From NCBI GenBank assembly GCA_964355945.1, contig CAYHGE010000002.1, positions 78,693 through 142,692 on the forward strand: a stretch of 64,000 nt of DNA, in the 5' to 3' direction. Source of the DNA: CAIVAT01 sp964355945 (lineage in GTDB: Bacteria; Bacteroidota; Bacteroidia; Bacteroidales; FEN-979). The notes beneath the pieces are model-generated. The model was not told the origin of the DNA. It saw only the letters and a program-made list of their open reading frames with translations, and did no database searches. This document shows, piece after piece, positions 1 to 7,663 of the stretch. Each line of letters begins with the position of its first letter. Position 1 is the first letter of the stretch. The translations under genes were made by a program, and so were the position numbers.

Positions 1-216
1 ATCCGTGCTGTCATCAATGATAGTTTTAAAATCGAAGGAGCGTTGCGCTCTGAGGTTCAAATGAATATCAAACGATTGATGGATATTGGATGCTATCGCG
101 GAATCCGCCACCGTTTAGGATTGCCTGTTCGCGGACAGAGTACCAAGAACAATGCACGTACCCGCAAGGGCAGGAAAAAAACCGTTGCCAATAAGAAGAA
201 GGCAACCAAGGGTTAA
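1..216 (+). CDS. rpsM: 30S ribosomal protein S13 (C-terminal part)
   Basis: The window opens inside this gene; 71 codons remain, read from base 1 to the TAA at 214-216. The visible protein starts IRAVINDSFKIEG and includes CYRGIRHRLGLPVRGQ, the conserved S13 block that contacts 16S rRNA in the small-subunit head, then a lysine/arginine-rich tail. About 50-55 N-terminal residues lie upstream of the window. It is the first member of the operon running through rpsK, rpsD, rpoA and rplQ, the standard bacterial order, with 27 bases to rpsK. Confidence 0.97.
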   Translation: MRAVINDSFKIEGALRSEVQMNIKRLMDIGCYRGIRHRLGLPVRGQSTKNNARTRKGRKKTVANKKKATKG

Positions 217-243
217 TCGTTCATGAACGTAGTAAATTAATAT

Positions 244-633
244 ATGGCAAAGACTGAAAAAAGTTCAAAGAAAAGGGTTGTAAAGGTTGACACAATAGGA
301 AAAGCTTATGTCAACGCATCATTCAACAACCTCATTATTACCCTTACCAACAATGGCGGACAAGTTATCAGCTGGTCTTCAGCGGGTAAAATGGGTTTTA
401 AGGGTTCCAAAAAGAATACGCCTTATGCAGCTCAGATGGCTGCACAGGATGCCTCCAAAGTAGCGTTTGACCTTGGACTTCGCAAAGTAAAGGTATTCAT
501 AAAAGGACCTGGTGCAGGTCGCGAGTCGGCGATTCGCACACTTCATACCGCCGGTATTGAGGTTATGGAGATTGTGGACATCACACCGCTTCCTCATAAC
601 GGATGCCGTCCGCCGAAAAGAAGAAGAGTTTAA
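244..633 (+). CDS. rpsK: 30S ribosomal protein S11
   Basis: The 129-residue product matches the normal length of S11, which lies on the platform of the small subunit and helps form the mRNA exit channel. The N-terminus is basic and lineage-variable. The body has the family blocks NASFNNLIITLTN, SWSSAGKMGFKGSKKNTPYAAQ and the C-terminal DITPLPHNGCRPPKRRRV. The gene sits between rpsM and rpsD in the conserved alpha operon and has no visible defect. Confidence 0.98.
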   Translation: MAKTEKSSKKRVVKVDTIGKAYVNASFNNLIITLTNNGGQVISWSSAGKMGFKGSKKNTPYAAQMAAQDASKVAFDLGLRKVKVFIKGPGAGRESAIRTLHTAGIEVMEIVDITPLPHNGCRPPKRRRV

Positions 634-654
634 CACTTAATTATATCAATCACC

Positions 655-1260
655 ATGGCAAGATACATTGGCCCAAAATCCAGAATTGCAAGAAGATTCA
701 GAGATCCTATTTTTGGTCCTGATAAGAGTTACGAAAAGAAGAATTATCCACCGGGAATGCATGGCCAAACCAAGCGCAGAGCGAAGGTTTCGGAGTACGG
801 CACCCAGCTTATGGAAAAACAGAAGGCTAAATATACCTATGGTATCCTTGAGCGTCAGTTTAGAAATATATTTTTGAAGGCTGCACGCAAAGGTGGTGTT
901 ACAGGTGAGGTATTGTTACAACTTATTGAATCACGCCTTGATAATGTAGTTTACCGAATGGGAATTTCACCAACACGCGACGGAGCCCGGCAGTTGATCG
1001 GACACAGACACATCCTTGTGAATGGAAAAGTCGTGAACATTCCTTCCATGGAACTTCGCCCCGGAGATCTGGTTTCAGTTCGAGAGCGTTCAAAATCCAT
1101 GGAAATTATTACCAACTCTTTGTCTGGACGTGGAAACCAATATCCCTGGCTTGAATGGGACGGTGGAATGATGACAGGTAAATTTATGAGTTATCCTGAG
1201 CGCGACCAGATTCCTGAAAACATAAAGGAACAACTGATCGTCGAATTGTATTCGAAATAA
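655..1260 (+). CDS. rpsD: 30S ribosomal protein S4
   Basis: S4 is a primary 16S rRNA-binding protein and, in many bacteria, a translational repressor of the alpha operon. The 201-residue protein begins MARYIGPKSRIARRF and carries an S4 RNA-binding domain around residues 90-155 (ESRLDNVVYRMG, GARQLIGHRHILVNGKVVNIPS). The N-terminal zinc cysteines of some S4 proteins are absent, so this is the cysteine-free form. It is followed by a 66-base gap holding a palindromic repeat, then rpoA. Confidence 0.98.
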   Translation: MARYIGPKSRIARRFRDPIFGPDKSYEKKNYPPGMHGQTKRRAKVSEYGTQLMEKQKAKYTYGILERQFRNIFLKAARKGGVTGEVLLQLIESRLDNVVYRMGISPTRDGARQLIGHRHILVNGKVVNIPSMELRPGDLVSVRERSKSMEIITNSLSGRGNQYPWLEWDGGMMTGKFMSYPERDQIPENIKEQLIVELYSK

Positions 1261-1268
1261 TTTTACGG

Positions 1269-1296
1269 GTAGAGACGCAGCATGCTGCGTCTCCAC
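1269..1296. repeat. palindromic intergenic repeat, GTAGAGACG family, copy 1
   Basis: A 28-base near-perfect palindrome between rpsD and rpoA. Its core at 1272-1293 is a perfect 22-base palindrome centred on GCATGC, with one mismatch (A1271/C1294) before the outer GT/AC pairs. The same outline GTAGAGACG...GCATGC...CGTCT..AC recurs at 36388-36415 with different inner bases, so these are copies of a mobile or amplified element and not a gene-specific site. As RNA it would form a hairpin inside the operon transcript. There is no U-run after it, so it is not an ordinary terminator. Confidence 0.85.
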
Positions 1297-1326
1297 GCGA
1301 TATATCTAACAACAAAAATAAACAAT

Positions 1327-2319
1327 ATGGCAATATTACCGTTCCAGAAACCTGACAAGGTAATCATGGTGGAAGCCGATGAAAGTCGAGGAGTTTTTGA
1401 ATTTCGTCCACTTGAGCCTGGTTTTGGTGTTACCATCGGAAACTCACTCAGAAGGATTTTGCTTTCCTCGCTGGAAGGCTTTGCCATCACTTCGGTGAAA
1501 ATTGAAGGGGTGGAACAGGAATTTTCTACCATCAAAGGGGTTATTGAAGATGTGACGGAGATTATTCTGAATCTGAAGCAAATTAGATTCAAACGCTTGA
1601 TTGAATCTGAAAATTCAGAGAAAGTTTCCGTGATTATCGCTCAACAAAAGGATTTTAAGGCTGGTGATATTAATAAATTTTTATCGGTTTTTCAGGTGCT
1701 GAATCCGGAGATTGTGATCTGTCACATGGAGGCCAATGTAAAGTTGACGGTTGAACTTTCAATTGATAAAGGCCGTGGTTACATCCCTGCCGAAGAGAAT
1801 AAAACTTTGAGTTCTTCTTTAGGCCGGATTGCCATTGATTCAGTTCACACTCCCATAAAAAATGTGACTTTCAATGTTGAGAACTTTCGGGTTGAGCAGA
1901 AGACTGACTACGAAAAACTTGTCATGGAAGTTATTACCGATGGTTCTATTCAACCAAAGAATGCGTTGAAGGAAGCTGCGAAAATCCTGATTCATCATTT
2001 CATGCTGTTCTCTGATGAAAGAATCACACTTGACTCTTCTGAAAAGGCTGTTGCCGAGGAGTTTGATGAAACCTCACTTCATATTCGTCAATTGCTGAAA
2101 ACCAAATTGGTTGACATGGATCTTTCGGTACGGGCGTTGAACTGTTTGAAAGCTGCTGATGTCGAATACTTGGGAGATCTGGTCGCCTTCAATAAAAATG
2201 ACTTGCTGAAGTTTCGCAATTTTGGAAAAAAATCACTTACTGAACTCGAAGAACTTGTTAAATCCAAGGGACTTGAATTTGGTATGAATACGACAAAATA
2301 TAAATTAGATAAGGATTAA
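1327..2319 (+). CDS. rpoA: DNA-directed RNA polymerase subunit alpha
   Basis: The alpha subunit nucleates RNA polymerase assembly, and its C-terminal domain contacts UP elements and activators. I chose the ATG at 1327 (MAILPFQKPDKVIM, 330 aa), the usual Bacteroidota N-terminus; an in-frame ATG at 1282 would translate part of the palindromic repeat. The N-terminal domain (about 1-230) shows PGFGVTIGNSLRRILLSSLEG, the dimerisation and beta-contact region. The C-terminal domain (about 250-325) shows DLSVRALNCLKAADVEYLGDL and NFGKKSLTELEELV, the helix-hairpin-helix part. rplQ follows after 5 bases. Confidence 0.97.
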   Translation: MAILPFQKPDKVIMVEADESRGVFEFRPLEPGFGVTIGNSLRRILLSSLEGFAITSVKIEGVEQEFSTIKGVIEDVTEIILNLKQIRFKRLIESENSEKVSVIIAQQKDFKAGDINKFLSVFQVLNPEIVICHMEANVKLTVELSIDKGRGYIPAEENKTLSSSLGRIAIDSVHTPIKNVTFNVENFRVEQKTDYEKLVMEVITDGSIQPKNALKEAAKILIHHFMLFSDERITLDSSEKAVAEEFDETSLHIRQLLKTKLVDMDLSVRALNCLKAADVEYLGDLVAFNKNDLLKFRNFGKKSLTELEELVKSKGLEFGMNTTKYKLDKD

Positions 2320-2324
2320 TTGCA

Positions 2325-2921
2325 ATGAGACACCAAAAGAAATTCAATCATTTAGGAAGAAAAAGTGCACACAGAAAAGCCATGCTTTCAAATATGGCTG
2401 CTTCTCTGATCATGCACAAAAGGATACATACCACTGTTGCTAAAGCTAAAGCATTACGGGTTTTTGTAGAGCCTCTCCTGACGAAAGCAAAGGATGATAC
2501 TACTCATTCCAGGCGTACAGTGTTTAGCTACCTGCAAAGTAAAGAGGCGGTTACAGAACTTTTCCGCGAGATTTCAAAGAAAATCATGGATCGTCCCGGA
2601 GGTTATACCCGTATTCTGAAAACAGGCAATAGGTTTGGTGACAATGCTGAAATGTGTCTGATCGAATTGGTGGATTACAATGAAGCCATGTTGTCGGTTA
2701 AAGATGAAGGCAAAGCAAAAGCAACGCGGAGAAGAAGAGCAGGCGCCAAGAAGAAGGAAGGTGAAGCTGATGAGATTAAACCAGCTGCAAAAGCTCCGGT
2801 AGAATCTAAACCTGTCGTTGAGGAAAAACCAGTTAAAGTTGCTGACAAAGTTGAAGAACCTTTAGCTGAAGAGGAACCTGATGTTAAGGCTGAAGCAACG
2901 GAAGAAAAACCTGAAGCTTAA
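2325..2921 (+). CDS. rplQ: 50S ribosomal protein L17 with long acidic/alanine-rich tail
   Basis: L17 lines the peptide exit side of the large subunit. Residues 1-120 are the canonical fold (MRHQKKFNHLGRKSAHRKAML, LMHKRIHTTVAKAKALR, RPGGYTRILKTGNRFGDNAEMCLIELV). The remaining roughly 75 residues are a low-complexity K/E/A/P/V tail that starts with an RRRRAGAKKK patch. Typical L17 is about 115-130 residues; Bacteroidota versions are often extended, but this 198-residue form is at the long end. It is the last gene of the operon and is followed by a clear hairpin. Confidence 0.96.
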   Translation: MRHQKKFNHLGRKSAHRKAMLSNMAASLIMHKRIHTTVAKAKALRVFVEPLLTKAKDDTTHSRRTVFSYLQSKEAVTELFREISKKIMDRPGGYTRILKTGNRFGDNAEMCLIELVDYNEAMLSVKDEGKAKATRRRRAGAKKKEGEADEIKPAAKAPVESKPVVEEKPVKVADKVEEPLAEEEPDVKAEATEEKPEA

Positions 2922-2954
2922 ACCTTGAAAACATAATATTTATACTGAATACAT

Positions 2955-2990
2955 AAAAGGATGACATGAGAAATTATGTTGTCCTTTTTT
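2955..2990 (+). terminator. Rho-independent terminator of the rpsM-rplQ operon
   Basis: AAAAGGATGACAT at 2955-2967 pairs with ATGTTGTCCTTTT at 2976-2988 (13 pairs including two G-U), with an 8-base loop and a T-rich 3' side. It lies 33 bases after the rplQ stop and before eno. Confidence 0.85.
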
Positions 2991-3023
2991 GTTTATTAAT
3001 TTTAACACTATAAAAATACAACT

Positions 3024-4313
3024 ATGAGTACTATTTTATCAACCCACGCCAGGCAGATTCTGGACTCGAGGGGAAATCCGACTATTGAAGTCGATGTCAT
3101 TACTGAAAGTGGTATCATTGGACGTGCAGCAGTGCCGTCGGGTGCCTCAACAGGTGTTCATGAGGCAGTTGAACTGCGGGATGGCGATAAGAAGGTTTAC
3201 CTTGGAAAAGGTGTACTCCAGGCTGTTCAGAACGTGAATACCCTTATTGCTTCTGAAATCGAGGGGATGTTTGTAACTGATCAGATAGAGCTGGACCGGA
3301 CGTTGATCGAACTTGATGGCACTCCGAATAAAAGCAAGCTTGGCGCCAATGCCATTCTTGGTGTTTCCCTTGCTGCCGCACATGCAGCTGCCCAGGTTAC
3401 CGGGCAGGAGTTGTACCGCTATATTGGAGGTGTTGCTGCACAAACGCTTCCTATTCCCATGATGAATATTATTAATGGCGGTTCTCATGCTGATAATTCG
3501 ATCGATTTTCAGGAATTTATGATCATGCCGGTTGGAGCGACATCTTTCAGTGAAGCGCTTCGTATGGGTGCTGAAGTTTTTCATAACCTGAAAGCTGTTT
3601 TGAAAAAGGGCAAATATTCAACCAATGTTGGAGATGAAGGCGGTTTTGCCCCGAATCTCAAATCGAATGAAGAAGCTTTGACAGTAATCATGAAGGCAAT
3701 TGAAATTTCCGGGTATGAACCTGGAAAAGATATCTACATCGCCCTTGATCCTGCTTCATCTGAATATTTTATTCCTGAGGAAAATGTTTATCACCTGAAG
3801 AAATCTACCGGAGATAAACTTACACCAGTTGAAATGGTTGCTTTCTGGAAAGATTGGGCCAAACGCTATCCGATTATTTCTATCGAAGATGGGATGGCGG
3901 AAGATGATTGGGACGGTTGGAAATTGATGACCAAAGAGATGGGAAGTAAAGTTCAGCTTGTTGGTGATGATCTTTTTGTGACAAATGTTGACCGCCTTGC
4001 ACAGGGATTTAAAAAAGGTGTGGCTAATTCAATCCTGATCAAGGTAAACCAGATCGGAACGCTCAGTGAAACCATCAATGCCGTTAACATGGCATACAGG
4101 CACAGTTATACAGCTGTAATGAGTCATCGGTCCGGTGAAACTGAGGATGTGACCATTGCTGACCTTGCTGTGGCACTCAATACAGGATTGATTAAAACCG
4201 GTTCGGCATGCCGGACAGACAGAATTGCCAAATACAATCAGTTGCTTCGCATTGAGGAGCAATTGGGTGAAACAGCAAAATATCTGGGTAAGGATTTTAA
4301 ATACGCCCGGTAG
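3024..4313 (+). CDS. eno: enolase (phosphopyruvate hydratase)
   Basis: Enolase converts 2-phosphoglycerate to phosphoenolpyruvate in glycolysis and gluconeogenesis. The 429-residue protein is full length: ARQILDSRGNPTIEVDV at the N-terminus, SGASTGVHEAVELRDGD, the substrate loop GGSHADNSIDFQEFMIMP, Mg2+ ligands in ALDPASSEYF, SIEDGMAEDDWDGW and LVGDDLFVTN, the catalytic lysine in ILIKVNQIGTLSET, and SHRSGETEDVTIADLAVAL near the end. It is separated from rplQ by a terminator, so it probably has its own promoter in the A/T-rich 2990-3020 stretch, although I see no exact TAnnTTTG box there. Confidence 0.98.
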   Translation: MSTILSTHARQILDSRGNPTIEVDVITESGIIGRAAVPSGASTGVHEAVELRDGDKKVYLGKGVLQAVQNVNTLIASEIEGMFVTDQIELDRTLIELDGTPNKSKLGANAILGVSLAAAHAAAQVTGQELYRYIGGVAAQTLPIPMMNIINGGSHADNSIDFQEFMIMPVGATSFSEALRMGAEVFHNLKAVLKKGKYSTNVGDEGGFAPNLKSNEEALTVIMKAIEISGYEPGKDIYIALDPASSEYFIPEENVYHLKKSTGDKLTPVEMVAFWKDWAKRYPIISIEDGMAEDDWDGWKLMTKEMGSKVQLVGDDLFVTNVDRLAQGFKKGVANSILIKVNQIGTLSETINAVNMAYRHSYTAVMSHRSGETEDVTIADLAVALNTGLIKTGSACRTDRIAKYNQLLRIEEQLGETAKYLGKDFKYAR

Positions 4314-4332
4314 AAGATTCGTGAAAAAGCAG

Positions 4333-4365
4333 CAGGGTAACAAAGTGTGTATCACTGTTACCCTG
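4333..4365. terminator. hairpin between convergent eno and mtnP
   Basis: CAGGGTAACA at 4333-4342 and TGTTACCCTG at 4356-4365 form a perfect 10-base stem with a 13-base loop that contains a further 3-bp inner stem. It lies between the stops of two converging genes and can act in either direction. The T-run on the plus side is weak (TTACTTTCTT), so termination strength is uncertain. Confidence 0.65.
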
Positions 4366-4392
4366 TTACTTTCTTACGCAGTACCCCTGACA

Positions 4393-5157
4393 CTAGCAAT
4401 TATCATCTTCCGTGAAGTTGGTCAATATGTGCACCAGCAACCCGGTGACATGCTTTACATTCGCCTCGAAAACCTTCAGAATATCCGCCCAGGTAACAGG
4501 TTCTTCATCATGTTTCCAGGAATCATAGTCGGTTGAAAGCGCAACTGCCGCATAAGGTATGCCGGCTTCCATGGCGAGGCTCGCTTCGGGTGCAACACTC
4601 ATATTAATGACATCTGCACCAAGAAGCCTGAACATTTTCGATTCGGCACGGGTTGAAAAACGTGGTCCTTCAATCGTGACAATAGTTCCTGCCGGATGAA
4701 ACCGAATCCCGGTTTCTTTACAACCATTTATAAGTATCTGCCTGAGTTTTTCTGAGAATGGGTCTGCCATCCCCGTATGGACCACCTTGCCCGGCTCGAA
4801 CCTGTCGTAAAATGTGTTTATCCGCAGTTTAGTGAAATCAATAAACTGATCTGCAATGACCATGTCTCCACGGCCAATCTCTTCCCTCAGGCTGCCGCAG
4901 GCTGTTGTGGCGAAGATATACTTACAGCCCAGTTCCTTCAGCGCAGCAATATTTGCCCGGTTATTTACCTGGCTGGGCGGGATGGTGTGGTCGCGGCCAT
5001 GGCGGGAGAGGATATAAACTTCACAATGGCCGATTGTTCCGGTAAAAAAAGAGGAACTTGGTGAGCCATAAGGTGTGTCAATGTTAATTTCCCCGGGGTT
5101 CAGGAAAATGTTGAGTTTTTCGAGGCCTGAACCTCCGATGAGTCCGATTTTAACCAT
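4393..5157 (-). CDS. mtnP: S-methyl-5'-thioadenosine phosphorylase
   Basis: The product phosphorolyses methylthioadenosine (or a related purine nucleoside) to adenine and methylthioribose-1-phosphate. The 254-residue protein has the type II nucleoside phosphorylase layout: IGLIGGSGLE, the phosphate-binding SRHGRDHTIPPSQVNNRANI, TACGSLREEIGRGDMVIADQFIDFT, EGPRFSTRAESKMFR, and MSVAPEASLAMEAGIPYAAVALSTDYDSW. The aspartates of STDYDSW are those expected for 6-aminopurine (adenine-type) specificity. The start is ATG. It lies 25 bases downstream of tilS and is probably co-transcribed with it. Purine nucleoside phosphorylase activity on other substrates cannot be excluded. Confidence 0.9.
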   Translation of the reverse strand: MVKIGLIGGSGLEKLNIFLNPGEINIDTPYGSPSSSFFTGTIGHCEVYILSRHGRDHTIPPSQVNNRANIAALKELGCKYIFATTACGSLREEIGRGDMVIADQFIDFTKLRINTFYDRFEPGKVVHTGMADPFSEKLRQILINGCKETGIRFHPAGTIVTIEGPRFSTRAESKMFRLLGADVINMSVAPEASLAMEAGIPYAAVALSTDYDSWKHDEEPVTWADILKVFEANVKHVTGLLVHILTNFTEDDNC

Positions 5158-5182
5158 GGTTGATTTTTTTTGCGAAGATAAA

Positions 5183-6520
5183 TTAAAATCCTGTCACAAT
5201 CCTCAGGATCTCTACTGTTGATCCGGTTACCCGATAACGGTGATCAATCCGGTGTCCGACAATCCATACAATGTCCCTGCCCGAGCAGAGAAGCCAGGTT
5301 TGCTCCTTCTCCTCCATGGGAAATTTCTGATCGATAAAAAAATCACTTAATTTTTTCTTTTTCTTCATCCCCAGGGGATAAAACGCATCACCCTGTTCCC
5401 ATTTTCTCAATATGAGCGGGAACTTAAGTTTTTCAAAATCGAGGCTTGCAGTTTTATCTGTCAAAGGAATTTTATAGAATTCGACATTGGCAAACCTTTC
5501 AAAGATCAGGTTTAACGGTATCGTTATCCTCTTTTTATGCTCAAAAGAGTTGATTTTCACTGGCCTGCTGGTGGCTTTTTCTTCTGTCTGATAAATATTC
5601 AGGTACCCCCTCTCTTTTACAAGACGATGTGTTGGGGAGCAAAAGACATTCCTGTTTTTTTTTAGCAGACTTCCAAGAATATTTGTGACCTGTGCCGCAT
5701 TAAAGCCAAATGGAGACAGTAACGCCCACACATAAGGTTCAACAGGATTGAATTTCAAAAGATCGCTGATCTTTATGGTTTTACACCTGCCATTGTCTGT
5801 AAGTGCATTGTCAGTCCACCCATTCAATGTACGATTTCCGATGGTTTCAAAATCGCTGATCTTTCTGATCGTATCTGTTAATCCCTGAGGAAAACCCGGG
5901 TTGATGCTGCAAAGCAGGGGAAGGACTTCATGCCTGAGTTTGTTACGCAGATATTTCGTTTCGTTATTGGAAAGGTCTGTCCGATAGCTGATCTTATGTT
6001 CGGTGGCATATTCCTCAATATCCTTTCGAAAGGTGAACATCATAGGTCTGATCACCTGCCCGTTTTTTACCGGGATTCCATGCAGGCCTGCGATGCCGGT
6101 TCCTCGAATTAGATTGATCATGAACGTTTCAACCTGATCGTCGAGGTGGTGTGCTGTGGCAATAAAGTCAAACTTGTTTTCCTGCCTGATTTGTTCGAAC
6201 CAGTCATACCGTAATTCCCTGGCAGCCATTTGAATAGAAATGCGTTTTTTTTCAGCGAATTCTGATGTATGGAATTTTGTTGAGAAGAATTGTACTTTGT
6301 ATTGCTGAGCAAGAGATTCAGCAAATTTCTCATCATCGTCACTTTCATTGCCCCTCAGGTCAAAATTACAATGCGCAATGGCAAACCGGAATTTGGCCTC
6401 ATGAAATAAATGGGCCATCACGGTGGAGTCAATTCCGCCGCTAACAGCAAGCAATACTCGCTCATTTTTTAAAAAGAGCTTATGCTGCTGAATGAATTGG
6501 ATTAGTTTTTCAGGATTCAC
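5183..6520 (-). CDS. tilS: tRNA(Ile)-lysidine synthase
   Basis: TilS ligates lysine to C34 of tRNA-Ile(CAU), changing both codon and amino acid identity; it is essential in nearly all bacteria. The PP-loop SGGIDST lies near residue 28 (VLLAVSGGIDSTVMAHLFH), followed by AHCNFDLRGNESDDDE and TAHHLDDQVETFMINLIRGTG. The C-terminal tRNA-binding domain carries LILRKWEQGDAFYPLGMKKKKKLSDFFIDQK. The start is GTG at 6520 (GTG AAT CCT), with no better ATG in frame. At 445 residues the length is normal. A TAACTTCG sequence just upstream is a one-mismatch fit to the Bacteroidota -7 box but lies almost at the start codon, so I do not call it. Confidence 0.95.
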   Translation of the reverse strand: MNPEKLIQFIQQHKLFLKNERVLLAVSGGIDSTVMAHLFHEAKFRFAIAHCNFDLRGNESDDDEKFAESLAQQYKVQFFSTKFHTSEFAEKKRISIQMAARELRYDWFEQIRQENKFDFIATAHHLDDQVETFMINLIRGTGIAGLHGIPVKNGQVIRPMMFTFRKDIEEYATEHKISYRTDLSNNETKYLRNKLRHEVLPLLCSINPGFPQGLTDTIRKISDFETIGNRTLNGWTDNALTDNGRCKTIKISDLLKFNPVEPYVWALLSPFGFNAAQVTNILGSLLKKNRNVFCSPTHRLVKERGYLNIYQTEEKATSRPVKINSFEHKKRITIPLNLIFERFANVEFYKIPLTDKTASLDFEKLKFPLILRKWEQGDAFYPLGMKKKKKLSDFFIDQKFPMEEKEQTWLLCSGRDIVWIVGHRIDHRYRVTGSTVEILRIVTGF

Positions 6521-6572
6521 TATGCGAAGTTAGAGGTAAAATTTGTTCAAAAAATAAATTTCGGTATGCCCG

Positions 6573-6605
6573 AAAAAAAAGGCTACCAATATGGCAGCCT
6601 TTTTT
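6573..6605 (-). terminator. terminator of the korAB transcript
   Basis: Read on the minus strand, AAAAAGGCTG.CC and GG.AGCCTTTTT form a stem with a short ATATT loop and one internal mismatch, followed by eight T (the plus-strand A-run at 6573-6580). It lies 20 bases after the korB stop. Confidence 0.75.
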
Positions 6606-6624
6606 GAATGATAAGAATATTGAA

Positions 6625-7662
6625 TTAGATCTCCCAAGTATCTCCCGAATTCAGCAAATCATCAACATTCTTGATCTTCGAGTTCTCTTTGGCGTACTTG
6701 ATCTGTTCTTCAATCAGGTCGTCGTATGTTGGGTACATGGCTGAACGAATCACCCCAAAAACCATCGGGAAGTGAGGTGGTGCCAGTTTGGCGAGCATGA
6801 GCTGGATACCTGGATCCTGGCTGTACTGGTCATGAATGAGAATGTCGTCGATGGTAACGCCGTTCTTTCCGATTTCAACAACTTCGAGCGTGGTATCTTT
6901 CAGGATCAGGCCTTTCTCATTATTCTTACCCCATAACATCGGTGCACCGCTTTTCAGGATCAGCATGTTGTCGTCTTTAACATCCTTCCCCGTAACAGGA
7001 GCGTGTGCCTTGTCGGCAAAGATGATACAGTTTTCCATGATCTCCGTAACCGAGGTGCCGTCATGTTTTGCCGCTTCAAACATACACTCTGTCATAAGTG
7101 CAATGTTGTTATCAGGAACACGCGCAAAGAATGTTCCCTGGGCTCCGATCACAAGTTCACCGATGTTGAATGGATGCTCAATGGTACCCATGGGCGAGGT
7201 TTTCGTAACTTTCCCCATCGGAGTGGTGGGTGAAAACTGACCTTTGGTAAGACCATAAATCTGGTTGTTGAACAAAAGGATGTTGAGATCAACATTGCGG
7301 CGAATCACATGGATGAAATGGTTCCCGCCAATGGCAAGTGAATCACCGTCGCCGGTGATGGTCCATACACTCAATTTTGGATTGGCAATTTTCACACCGG
7401 TTGAGATTGCAGCAGCGCGTCCATGGATGCCATGAATGCCATAGGTGTTCACATAGTAAGGAAACCTGGATGAACACCCGATTCCGGATACCATACAGAA
7501 ATTCTCTTTTCTGTAGCCGATTTTAGGGAATACACGCTCTACAGCAGCCAGGATTGCATGTCCGCCGCATCCGGGGCACCATTTGACCATCTGGTCGCTT
7601 TCAAAATCTGCTTTGCTGAGTTGAACATTGGTACGTTCAACAGTCATATTGATAAAGTCCAT
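6625..7662 (-). CDS. korB: 2-oxoacid (2-oxoglutarate-type) ferredoxin oxidoreductase, beta subunit
   Basis: This thiamine-diphosphate subunit, with KorA, oxidatively decarboxylates a 2-oxoacid to acyl-CoA and reduces ferredoxin. The 345-residue sequence has MVKWCPGCGGHAILAAVERV (first cluster cysteines), MVSGIGCSSRFPYYVNTYG, HGIHGRAAAISTGVK, the ThDP/Mg motif GDGDSLAIGGNHFIHVIRRN...LLFNNQIYGLTKGQ, and a later conserved cysteine. Its length and the two-subunit arrangement match KorB-type enzymes such as 2-oxoglutarate:ferredoxin oxidoreductase. Substrate is inferred from subunit architecture; pyruvate or branched 2-oxoacids are possible. korA ends one base before its ATG, so translation is probably coupled. 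Confidence 0.88.
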   Translation of the reverse strand: MDFINMTVERTNVQLSKADFESDQMVKWCPGCGGHAILAAVERVFPKIGYRKENFCMVSGIGCSSRFPYYVNTYGIHGIHGRAAAISTGVKIANPKLSVWTITGDGDSLAIGGNHFIHVIRRNVDLNILLFNNQIYGLTKGQFSPTTPMGKVTKTSPMGTIEHPFNIGELVIGAQGTFFARVPDNNIALMTECMFEAAKHDGTSVTEIMENCIIFADKAHAPVTGKDVKDDNMLILKSGAPMLWGKNNEKGLILKDTTLEVVEIGKNGVTIDDILIHDQYSQDPGIQLMLAKLAPPHFPMVFGVIRSAMYPTYDDLIEEQIKYAKENSKIKNVDDLLNSGDTWEI

Positions 7663-7663
7663 C

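Noticed and set aside
1282..1326. Longer rpoA start at ATG 1282
   Set aside because: It would translate the right half of the palindromic repeat; the conserved N-terminus MAILPFQKP starts at 1327.
6524..6531. TAACTTCG as a tilS promoter
   Set aside because: One mismatch to TAnnTTTG and only 3 bases from the start codon, which leaves no leader.
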